From Holothuria scabra (taxonomy: Eukaryota > Echinodermata > Holothuroidea > Aspidochirotida > Holothuriidae), in NCBI GenBank assembly GCA_037179385.1, contig CM074179.1, forward strand, positions 38,057,224 through 38,121,223: a stretch of 64,000 nucleotides of DNA, written 5' to 3'. This document shows positions 39,101-51,100 of the stretch, piece by piece (the first letter of the stretch is position 1; every line of letters starts with the position of its first letter). The notes beneath the pieces are model-generated. The model saw only the letters and a list, made by a program, of their open reading frames with translations, was not told the DNA's origin and did not search any database. The translations under genes and the position numbers were made by a program.

Positions 39101-42100
39101 GAGAAGCCAATAACAACCCATACAGGGTGATGAAATGAACGACAAATTGAATACCTTAAAATTGGTGGATCGTTCCCTGGCCTAGGTTACTGTCGCCATC
39201 ACGTTAACGACACAGTACGTACACTATACAGCTAGCTGCATGCGTTTATGCATGAACGTAAGTTAGTGGACTTGCTTACATTGAAATGAGTACAGTCGAC
39301 GAAGTTGCTTGATGAAGCAGTTCCGACAAAACAAAGTGGCATATGTTGGAAAATGCAACCTTTGAAATTTATTTTGAAATCCCTGAACGGTATAAATTGT
39401 TTTCAATCTATATTTAAACCTTTTTTCAACCAGAGAGGAAGCCTTCAATGCAGAGCAATACCTTTGAATGTGGAGCTACTTCTTTATTTGCACATTACCA
39501 CCTTACTATACAGGAGTTGTTCGAGAAAATCCCCTTATATAGAAATAGTTAAACTTTGTTGAAAATCCCCCTACGGAACAACTTAACATGACTGCGCAGC
39601 TGTTCCATTGTACGAACGGACAGCTCGGGATTGCGATATGAATCCAAACGGAACATGATTTAATATTCATCCGCACCGACCGCTTACGAAGGCACGAAAA
39701 CACGTGACTGAACGAGCAATTCCTACAATCGAAGCTGTGGCTTCGATTAACAATGTGTTGTGCTCGGCCGGTGTAACAGGAAATGATGTCCTCCTGGAAA
39801 ATGTGTCCGGTGGGACACTATTTCTAAAAAAATGTGTCCGGTAGGACATTTTTGAGGAAATAGTGTCCACCCGTCACAGAAAAATGTGTCCGCCGGACAA
39901 AATTTTACCGGGAAATAATGTCTGCATGTAAGCAACTTACAGTAAAATCTGTCCGCGCGAAACGCGGTTGGATTGAACACGCTCAGCCTTGTGGGGTTGG
40001 AAGACACTTTACAAATGTTCTTAATTTATTGCTGGAGAGCAGAAGTAAACCTCGGTGGACATCAAAATGTACTGAGGCAGACCGTACGTCAAAGCATGGA
40101 AGTACTTCCAAGGCCAAAGTGAATGTTGCCTGCGTAGCAGACTGTAGAGCACATTCATTGTTCAGTAATTTCCCACCAAGTCTGCCAAAGTGAACACCAA
40201 ACAGATACTTTGGTTATTCATAGAAATATGTGGCCTCGAGACTGGAGAATATAGTTAATATTCACAAGAAGGCAACATCTGGTCCCGCTTAAATCATGCA
40301 GTAGCTAGCCCATGCCACCCACGGAGTTGGGATGACATCGTAAAGCACACTTCCCGGTAGTACCCACTGGACAGTTGTAATGCAGTAGTGATCCGATCAG
40401 GTTTCAATCGAGTCCTTCAGTTTACAACAACAAGAATACACATACTCGCTCAAAACAATAGCATAAAAAATGAGGCAGGACATGAATAAGTCATATTATG
40501 GTAATGAAGTTTGCGTCTAAAATTGGACGCATGCCTCTTCGTTTTGGCGGACGGTGGTTTGTGAAGCCTTAAAGGGGGAGCGAACAAACAGAGTCCGCTC
40601 TGCGGGGTAAAGTGAATGGGGAGCCTACAAAAAGTGGCAACCCAGCTTTTTTAAAATATGTCCATAAAATTCCGGAAAGGCCTGATCTTCTCTCCCTCAA
40701 GCAGTTCCAATTCTAAAGACCTCCTTACTCAAGCTCCTCTTACAACTGTGATAAATTTATCCTCATCATTCAGACACAACCTCAGTTTATTGTTTCAGAG
40801 CAAGTGCACAAGACCCCAATGTGTAATCGAAACACTCTGTGTATAGCAAAAGAATACGTGCAATGTCATTCCGCCATAACATTCCGTGACAGGTTTCGCA
40901 CCTCTCCGCCATGGCCAAGGGTTTTCTTTATACTTCGCATTGGTTGAAATAGCTTTCAACTAAGGAGCTGCGCCAATTGTTGAAGGCAAGGCCCTGTTCT
41001 TTCAGTTCAAATAGAATACTTTGACCCTTAAAATTTATGCCCTTTCCTTCCTTCTGCACGAACTTCTTTTGACTGTAAATATTACTTTAGTCTTTCAAAC
41101 TAATGTTGCAATTTTCGAATGTCATAACCGGTGCTTTTTGAGATTGATATAATTTAAACCTCAGCCCAAAAGGACACAATCAGAGGCGGAGCTAGGGGAT
41201 TTCGGTCAGAGGGGGCGAAAATGGTCTGCAGGGGCGCTTCGAACGAGTAAATACCCTTCGCCTCAGCACGATCGAAGCCACGGCTTTTCAGACTTTCCAT
41301 TTGATTTTCCGCACCTGTTAGAAAACTACTTTGCCATTTCTCCTCAGCAATTTTTCTATTAAAACGTGTTTAAATTTTCTGTCCACGGGCCTCCGCAGAA
41401 GAAAATTCTGGGAGGGGGGGGGGGGGACAAAATTCTTTTAGGGGGGAAAGCGCCACTATGAGTTGGCGTGGAGCGCAAGAAAAATTTGGCTCAAATGCCT
41501 CTCAAATCGATCATTTTCGGCATCGGAAATGGCATTTCTAAAGCCTACTTACAGCATAAAAATAGGGAAAACGCTGAGTGAACTTTTAAGAACTCTTGAT
41601 GTTAATTTTCCTTTATTTTTTCTGTTTTCTTCGTTTTTTTTCAGGTTTTTTTTTATTTTCCAGAGGGGAGCAAGTTCCCCTCCTTGCCCCTTCCTGCGGA
41701 CACCAATATTTCTATGCCCCTCTTTCTCATTCTAGTGAATGCGGTTATTATATTTTGTGTTATTGTCAGGTCTTGATTTAAGATTTTGATGTAATAATGG
41801 GCTACTTTGTAAAGATAAAGATTAAACCTGATAGAGCTAAATAGCAAGCAATCTTACAAGGTGAAAAGTTATGGAAATAAATCACCGTTTGGTTTACATT
41901 TTTGGCATCTGAGAATTAAAATAAGTACACGAGGAAACATTAATTGACGTTACTTACATCATGTGTCCATTCTGAAATAGCAATTAATTTAAGCACATGG
42001 GGAGAGATAGCAGAGAAAGAAATTGGCTCTCTATAGATACCGAATTCATAATAAATAAAAGTAGCCTAAACCTGGGCTTATTAGATGCAATTTTCTGGCT

Positions 42101-45100
42101 TTTGAGACCATGAAAGTACAGAAACAAGCAATTTCATGGGATTATCGTGCAGTGCCAGAAATGGCCATTTTGAGAATGGACACTTGAAGAAAAGCACAAT
42201 GGAAACTGCTCATTAAAACTCTTAAACCATTACCACTATGATAACATTTCTATTTTATTTTAACCTTAATGTTCTCTTGTTTTTGAAATGGTTTTGAAAA
42301 ATGTTGTGGAAGCCATTTTGGTATCTTTATAAACTCTTTTTATTGTCTATGTTGACAATAATCCCCGACAACAAGAGGGCTATTTGCGCTACAATTATTT
42401 TTGCGCCCTTTGCATTACCTTTTATTGGCCAGGAGGGTAAATTTAATGTCAGTCTGTATATTTTGCAAGCTTATAACCACCCTTGCTGTGGAAGCAATTA
42501 ACTTACCACAGCGACAACATTGATTAGTGCGTATAAAGTATGAAGATACATGTCGACAAAACGTATCCCTATATTACAGAAGATGACCCTTTTCATCCGG
42601 AATAAAGTGCAGATAGTACTGTTACTGGTGGCTGTTTGAGCGTTTTGTTATCTGGGCCTGAAAACAAAGCTACTTAATTATGTCTTTTGCCAAAAATGGT
42701 GCAAAAGTGACGTATATTAAAAAACCTGAAAAGGGCGCCAACAGACGATTTTGGTCCGTCAGAGGGGCGACCGCCCCCACCCGCGACCATATGGCAGCTC
42801 CGCCACTGGACACAATCAAACATTTTACTTTCTTACTGGCTCTCGGTCACAAGCATGGTGTCACATAAAGACGTTTTTAGCCTGCCGCACTGTTATAGGG
42901 AGCTACTTATTTTTGTAAAAAATTGCACTGATGATTTGTTTTAGCAATGACCTACATACCTGGATTTATGGCCGTGCCGAAAATTGAAGCAACAAAGCCG
43001 ACGTATTGTGTGGGGTAAAAGCATGGTGCAACAGAGCCTTTTGACTCACATTTTGAGAGGCAATTTGATAGGATGCTTTGATAATTCGACGTTTTGGCTT
43101 GAAATAAGGTCAAATATGGTGTGGTATGTGTTCGTTTGTAACAGAAAATGTCAATTAATATTACTTTGAAAATTGAACAAGATCATGGGCGCAAAACTTT
43201 CACGTCTCAGTCCTCTTTCACAGTGCAATTTAGTTCAATAAAAGGTGGGGGCACATGTCAAGTCTCACCCTATACTCAAGACCACAAAGTCGCCCCTTAA
43301 AACTCCACCCCTCTGTTCATAGCGACCAAACGCCTTCAAATATTCATTTTATGCATGAAAAGTGAACAGCTTCAACTCGATCCATAGGTAGGAGCGTTAA
43401 ATAATAAAGTCAATAAACCACGCGACCTAACCAACTCTTTCTCAGAATTGAATTTTTACTGTCCAAGTGAAGACTATGCTTCATTGTGGTCAATAACCCG
43501 TATATGGCACAGTGGGGGCAATGCGGTCACTCAAGTCGCCCCCTACAAAGCCACCCCTAAAGTGGCCCGCTTGGCTAACAAAGTTGCTCGTAACCAAGTT
43601 GCCTCTGACAAAATCGCCTCCTGACAAAGTCAACGGTCCCTAAAAAAATGTTAAAAAAAATTGCTATCAAACATACCCTGCCAACATTACCGGTTGGGTC
43701 CCGACTGGGCTCCAGCTGGGCTGTTTGCTGGACCCCATTCGTGTTTGTCAGATGTTCCCATTGGCTGGGTAGGTAGTAAGTTAACTTATATGGGTCCCTT
43801 ATGGGTAAGGTCCCCTGTGGACTTAGGGTTGTAGAACATGCCCACGATATTCCCCGCCTGTCGTAAGAGGCGACTAAACGTGCCGGGAGGACTTGTACCC
43901 CATTTGACCTATGTAACACTAAATATTTGTAACACATTCGTGTTGGTGTGTCGCTAATTCCTATCAACATATAACCCTTGGGCATGGGTAAGCCCATACC
44001 GGTGGGGGCGTTTACCGAGATTTGTAAAGGGCACATAAGGATGAGCCCACATGCACATGGATATTAAATGATTGAAGTTGACCCATATTGTCCCACACAC
44101 TATCAGTTTCCGATATGGGTTATTTGGATTAATTAAAGGGGCTGCCCATGGGTCTCTATAATCCCGAGTGCAAAACCATATGGGCCCTCAAGGGTTATGA
44201 AATGGGTCTCGTAAGATTCCCTTAGTATGTGAATGTTACCGAATGTTACCGGTAAAATGGTAACTTTTTGCGGGGGGGGGGGGGGGGGATGGGAGACTTT
44301 GAGAGACATAGAACAGTATAATTTTGTTGAAGGCGAGAGCCTTGGGTAATTAAACCTGGCCTGTTTTTCCGGCAAGGGACTTTTTTCAAGGTCAGACTTT
44401 TTTAGGAGGCAAATTTCTCAGGACTGACTTTGTAACCGGGATTCCTAATTTGTTATTGGGGAGACTGTGGAGAGGAGACTCCAGTTGTGGGAGACTTTGC
44501 TTGGGTGCCTTGTAAAAGCATGAACTCGAGGTACTCCCATTTAGTATAGGCCTACATATCGGCATCATGAAACCAGCACAGGCGTCAATGTTTCTAACTT
44601 CATATATTTGCAATGTGTTGCTGCATAATTGAAACTAAAAGCAGCACACGATCTCGGCATTTCTGTTGTCTTCCATTTAGATTGCATACAATGTATATAT
44701 TCCAATCAGAAAATCAAAAAATTTAGCTGGGTTAAAAGTTTGTCAGTTGTCACTGTACATACGGCTGAAGGTTTTTGCCACCTGCAAAATGGCACCTCAA
44801 GACTTCCGGTTGCTTCAAGTTGTCAAGCAGTTACGTGGCACATGTCCGATTCAGATGCCTGTCAGATATGATGATGTGAATTAGTTTAGGAATTTAACTG
44901 TCCAGCTTCGAACCTATTGGTGAAGTGAAGCCGGCAAAGGCCTTTGATGATGGCTATGATGATGTTACAAATTGACTAAGCATGTGGAAATATGTCACCC
45001 CAGAAACTGAACTGAAACCATCGTCACTAAATAGCAGGAAATATTTTAGTGATGTATGTTGACTAGGGCTAACAACGTCTCTGCTACACAAAGAATAAAT

Positions 45101-48100
45101 TCAAACAACACTCTCTGTATAGCAGTATAGCCTGAAAGCAAACGCTGCTAGCCTAGTCTTTCTCCTTATCCAGCCAATTGCATTCCTTGACGTGGGTTAA
45201 GTTAGTTGAAGTAGGCTCCTGAATGATGTTACGGAAGGCCTGTCTCTTTGAGGACTAGCCTCTGTACATGGTACTGGCTGGGTTTTCTCCTTGACACATG
45301 GCTATCCAGATTGTCACACTGAGGTGTCCCTTCTGCCATAGCAACTTTAGTCCTGGCCAACTTCAATCTATTTTCAGTGTTTCAAGAGCTTGGTACCCAC
45401 ACACATGGTGGACTCCGGGTAGATGAGATCCATGTTTATCTTCTATCTACTGAAAGCTCATTACCAAATACTTATACTGCAATATCCAGTTGTATCATGG
45501 GGAAAGAAACCACAGAGAAATTGTTGGGACCAAAGATCTGAAAAAAATTTGCAAACTTGACCTCTTTAAACATCAGTGATAGGAAAGAAAGGTAGATAAA
45601 CTGTAAAAACAGCTCTTAAGATTTAACCACTGGAAAGTGAACCCGCTATTTTTGTACTTTTTGTAGTAAGCCTACGAATAGTTGGCTTAATTCGGGTATA
45701 CATATGGTTTAGGCTAGCCTATTTCCAGTGCAAAACAGTAAAAAAAGAGGTTCATTTGTCAGTGATTGGCTCTTGCAGAGCTGTCAATTTAAGCCTTCTT
45801 TTGGAGTGTAGAACATAGTCAGCATTTTAAAGCTTGCCTAATGCCTGTACAGGTCTAAACATGACTGTCCCTCAGGTGATACTGGGCCTGAACTGCTGCA
45901 CTACTTAGTAATGGTGAAATGCGAGCTGAAAGGTGGACCAAAACGTGATAGCCGTACAGGCGTTGGTCGATATATCTGCTGCCATTCTCGGTCAATGGAA
46001 GTGGTCCTATTATGTCAACTCTCAGCTGGTACAGATATTAAAGTGTACATGAATTGACGTTAATGGCGACATGGTATAAAGATTGACAGTGGAAATTTCT
46101 TACATGTAACAATATCATAGCATTGCATAAGGATCAGATAACTTATAAGAGCCAACAAAATATCAACTTTTCTTCCCGGCCTTCACAATGCTACATGTGC
46201 AGACAAGTGGTTGGTTGTTTAATAGTGAGGGAGGGGTTTGGGATATTCAGATTATGCCTTTAAACAAGCAATTGCAAACATACTGTAGGCCAGCAATATC
46301 ACACTTAATGTGTTCTTGCCCTAACTCATATTGTCATTCAATGAGCAGTGCCCACTCAATTTTCTGGGTGGGAAGGTCTGGGAGCTACAGTATGTCATGA
46401 TTTTGCTTAATTTAATGTTTGCACCTGCAAATTATGGTCTTTGCGGTACTCATCGGGTTCTATCATATTTTACCTGATTTTTTTTTTTACACTAATACTA
46501 ATACCGGTTCTCGAGAAAATACCGGTACTTGAAAAAATACATGTACTCTTTTATATTCGCTGACAAAAATAACTGTAAGGATGTGTGGATGATTAAAATT
46601 TTTACACAAACATATAGGGCCTGCAAGGTTACAACCCAATCAAACACCCAGATGGATTAATGTGCAGGATAACATGGGGACATGCTTGGCTTAGGTTCCT
46701 TCCCACCCGACTTCCCTACCCGAAAGTTGGGAACCGGTACTGCCTCAATACCGGTTCTGTATGTCTTACAATACCGGTACCATTATTTTCAAGGTACCGC
46801 CAAATCCTAGCGGTGACTGCTTAGTATTCGCAGTAGTACCTTCAAGGCTTCACCAAACAGCTTCACTAAACAGCTCATACAGTAAAGACGCGCTCATAGT
46901 GGGGACGCGCTTATTGTGGACTGTCCATACATGTTCATAGCTGTTCTGTATAGTGCCTGAACTGCATCTTTCTTGCACAAAAACAGAACTGTTTTTACAC
47001 ACGCGCATATGCACATGAACATATTGGCCCATGATTTGCTCCGAATCTCTTCCGTGGTCGGGGCCTTTCCCTCTGTATGTTGGACGAATAGGGTCCACTC
47101 TATAGTCCCCCGACTCATTTGTTCCCCCTCCCACTATTCCGTCTCATTGGTTCCCCATCACATTAGTCCCCGGTCTCATTTTCCCCCGTCTCATTAGTCC
47201 CTCGTCTCGTTAATCCCCCGGGTTAGATTAAGGGTCCAAGGGACCAATGAGACGGGGGACTATTGAGACAGGGGTCTATAGACATTATCCCGGACGAGTA
47301 TTGTGATGCAATTGTTTTCATGAAGTTGCTAAGATAAGATAACTTTACTGAGCATTACATTAGTTCCACATCTAGATGCACGTTCTTAAATAGGGCGGGG
47401 TCTGTGCCTCCAATTGAGTCATAAAAGTCAGGTGACCTGTTGCGGTATTTTCGAATTTTGATTTTGAACATTTTCCTTCAAATATTATTTATGCCAAATT
47501 GTACAGGATTCTAATGGGGTGTGAGATAATATTTGTGTAGGTCTTATACTAGGCCTATATCGAATTTTCCAATACACAAAAGTTTTTGTGGCTGTGTCAT
47601 GCCCACTTTAAGGCTAGTAATGTTGACAAGTTCAAGTTCTTCCTTGACTGTTGCAGATTATAATTCAAGTACTGTAGGCCTAGTTAGGAAGTAACTGGGT
47701 TAATTGCATAATTTGGGGGTTTGGATTTAAGGGCATCTTATTGGGTCTTAGCCTTTGCCTCACCAGGCTCTTTCATGTCTTGTTACGTTAACGGTAGGCT
47801 AAATACACTAACGTTATGCACTGTTTTCTTTAGTTCGCTATTACTGTTAGTGTTACCCCAATCAGTTCCTTACGTTACACGCTAGGAACCTGCCTCACCC
47901 TCGCTGTGCATCCCTTTGATGAAGGTCTGTTGATCTTTACTCAGAGTCAATAGTTTCCTTCCATCCTTGAACGCTAGTTAGTTCACCACTTGGATCGAAA
48001 TTAAAGACTTTTTTAACTTTTTACTCGCTTCCTCAACACCCTCTTTTGGTTCGCGTTTTGACATTTTGCATTTCCCATACTGCACTACGGATGCCCCAGT

Positions 48101-51100
48101 TTAGCCAGTGGCGGAGCTGCCATATGGTCAGGGGGGTCCGCCCCCCTGAGGGACCAAAATCGTCTTTCGGCGCCCTTTTTGGGTTTTCAACATACTCTAC
48201 TCTTGCTCCATTTTTGGCAAAAGACAAAATTTAATAGCTATGTTTTAAGGCCCAGATAACAACATGCTCAAACAGCCACCAATTAATGTACTAACTGCAC
48301 TTCATTCTGATGAAAAAGGTCATCTTCTGTAATATAGGGATAGGTTTTGCCCCAAACGTATCTTCATGCTTTATACGCACTAATGAATGTTGTCGCTGTG
48401 CTAAGTTCATAGCTTCCACGCCAAGCGTGATTATAAGCTTGCAAAATACACAGACTGACATTAAATTAACCCTCCCGGCCAGTAAAAGATGTTGCAAAGG
48501 GCGCAGCAATAAATGTAGCGAAAATAGCCCTCTTGTTGTCGGGGATAATTGTCAACATAGACAATAAAAAGACGTTTTTCAAAATCATTTGAAGAGAACA
48601 TTCAGGTTATAATAAAATAGAACTGTTACCATAGTGGTAATGATTTAATAGTTGTAATGAGTAGTTTTCATTTTGCTTTCCTTCAAGTGATCATTATCAT
48701 AATAAATGGCTATTTCTGACACTGCACGATAATTCTACGAAAATGCTTATTTCTGTACTTCCGTGGTCTAAAATGCCAGAACATTGCATCAAAAAAGCTT
48801 AAGTTTATGCTACTTTTATTTATTATGAATTCGGTATCTAGAAAGCCAAGCAGACCTCTTGATTTGGCTATTTCTTTTAATTTACTTAATAAATGGATAT
48901 TTCAGAGTGGTCGCATGATGTAAATTACCTCATTCAATGTTTCCTCCTGTACTTATCTTGATTTCCAGGTGCCAAAAATGTACACCTAAAGGTGATTACT
49001 TTCCTTAACCTTTTCTCTCTGTAAGATTGCTTGCTTTTTAGCTCTAGCAGGTTTAATCTTTACCTTCAAAAAGTAGTCGATTATTACATTAAAATTTTAT
49101 ATCGTGACCTGACAATAACACACAAAATATAATGACTGCCTTCATACTAGAATGTGGAAGAGAAGGATAGAAACATGCGCGTCCGCAGGTAGGGGCAAGG
49201 GGGGGGGGGACTTTCCCTCCCCTGGAAAATGAATTATAAAAAACTAAAAAAACGAAGAAAACATAAAGAAAAAGACGAAGAAAAATTAACATCAATATTT
49301 CTTAACAGTTCACTCAGTGTTTTCTCTATTTATATGCGGTAAATATGCTTTAGCATTGTCATTTCCAGGGATATGAGCGGCATTTTAGGCCAAAATTCTC
49401 TTGCGCTCCGCGCCAACTCATGGTGGCGCGGAGCTTTCCCCCACCAAGAATTTAGTCCCACTCCCCCTGAATTATCTTCAGCGGAGGCCCATGGATAGAA
49501 ATTTTAACATGTTTTAATAGAAAAACTTGCTGAGGAGAAACGTTAAAGCAGTCTGCTACCAGGTGAAAATCAAAATAATGGAAAATATGAAAAGCCGTGG
49601 CTTCGATCCTACGCAGGCTCAGGGTATTTACTCCTGCGAAGCGCCCCTGCAGCCCATTTTCGCCCCCTCTGACCGAAACCCCTAGCTCCGCCACTGAGTT
49701 TAGCATTGCAAAAATCATTTGCGGATCAGTCACAACACTTTTTCTAGCGGACAGTGACAAAAGTGGACAGCATTTATTAGGGGGATTTGTTTGTAAATAT
49801 CGTCCGCATAATGCAGTTACAGTAAAATGTGTCTGGGGGGGACACTATTTTCAGGTGTGATGGGAAAATCTGTCTTCCTGGACACTGTTTCCAGGGCTTA
49901 ACCTGTGAATATTGTCTGGTGGGACACAAGACTACTTTTTCAGGGTTGATTTTCAGAAGATATCTTTGTTTCCACTTTTGATCACTGTAAGAGAACAATA
50001 CAATTCCTATACAGTACATGTGTAAGGCGATAACTAAATTCTTTAAGACTATCCCGTTGTATATTTCATGCAAGTTAAGTGAATTTTTGGTGATTTACGA
50101 AAATGTTTTCTTTTTCGCCCCCCTCAATGTGATCTTAACAATGAGGAAAGGCGGTAAACTGTGTTGTGCCAAACCTGACTTCGTTGACATTCTTTCATGT
50201 TAAACGAGTAATACACTGACAAATACCCTCAAATGTTAAACCCATTACAGTCACTCCTTTTTTACCTTTGAAGACAGTAGTTATACGAATTGTATATTTG
50301 ATGGTTCTTCAATGTATGCACTTTAACAGTATAAACTTCAGTGTATGCACTTCTACAGTGTATGGACTTTGTTTTGTGGAAGAACTGCCGATAAGACACT
50401 TTTTACACAGGAGGACAGTTGTTTTTGTTACACCGGCACAGCGTTCAGATATTATATGTTACCACTTGGCCATGACACTGAAAGGTCACGATCGAATGCG
50501 CAGATATAAACTTGTCTGTTAGAGAATGGCGCGGTAAATTTGAATGTAGCACTGAGTTAAGCGTACAAGCAGCCTACTGGGCAAAAAGTAACAACAGTCG
50601 AAATTGAATTTAACCCAATAAACTCACAGTCCAGCCGCCACCATCAATTGTCATATTACAGAATACATTAAACGCTGAACCAGTCCATCTGCCGTATTAC
50701 CAGCATACCTCGCGTCATTGCAATCTCGGAAGATGACATCATGAATACACGTTTCACCGTCACCACTGTAGCCTTCATTACAGTAACATTGCCTTACTCC
50801 GTCTTGAACTTTAGATGTTGCATCTGGGCTGCAGACGAGGTTTTCACAGCTAAGTATTCCGTTGTTACATGAACATTTTCTGTACAAGTAGGGTTAAAAG
50901 ACGTTTCTCCGTCCTAAAAGAAAAAAATAACATACTGGAGTATTGTCCATAGAAATTTTAAACTACCATATCAGTCCATGAACTTCTGTTTCAATTTCAT
51001 TGAGCATTTTTAACGGCACAAATAAGAGTGAAAGGTATTTTATTTTTGATCAGTGGTAGGAGTCAAACTTTCCGCAAATCATTGATAATTTAAAGGATTA

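Larger units (their letters stand above)
35300..41172. other. Large intron of the fibrinogen/TIL gene, proximal part
   Basis: No further fibrinogen, EGF or TIL exon was found. It contains a MITE pair (37418-37613, 38538-38774), a short palindromic repeat array (about 39790-39960) and repeat debris near 40660-40990. A frame at 35733-35527 ends at a good donor (AAG then GTAAGA) but resembles nothing I know. Confidence 0.4.
42817..48097. other. Gene-poor intronic stretch with repeat debris
   Basis: No supported exon. Holds repeated GTCGCCCC/CAAAGTC phrases (about 43260-43630), a GC-rich block (43690-44040) with TGTCGTAAGAGGCGACTAA, a G run near 44271-44288, repeated ATACCGGT words (46500-46800) and the minisatellite at 47099-47282. 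Confidence 0.4.

Noticed and set aside
39790..39960. CRISPR-like look of the TGTCC palindromes
   Set aside because: Units and spacers are irregular and diverged, and the setting is eukaryotic with spliced genes.
42680..42868. Similar short frames in both hAT copies (MSFAKNGA...)
   Set aside because: They are shared only because the transposon copies are related. They are short and have no transposase motif.
43575..44036. 153-codon minus-strand frame
   Set aside because: No domain or start/splice context, and it lies over repeated GGGT words; treated as repeat.
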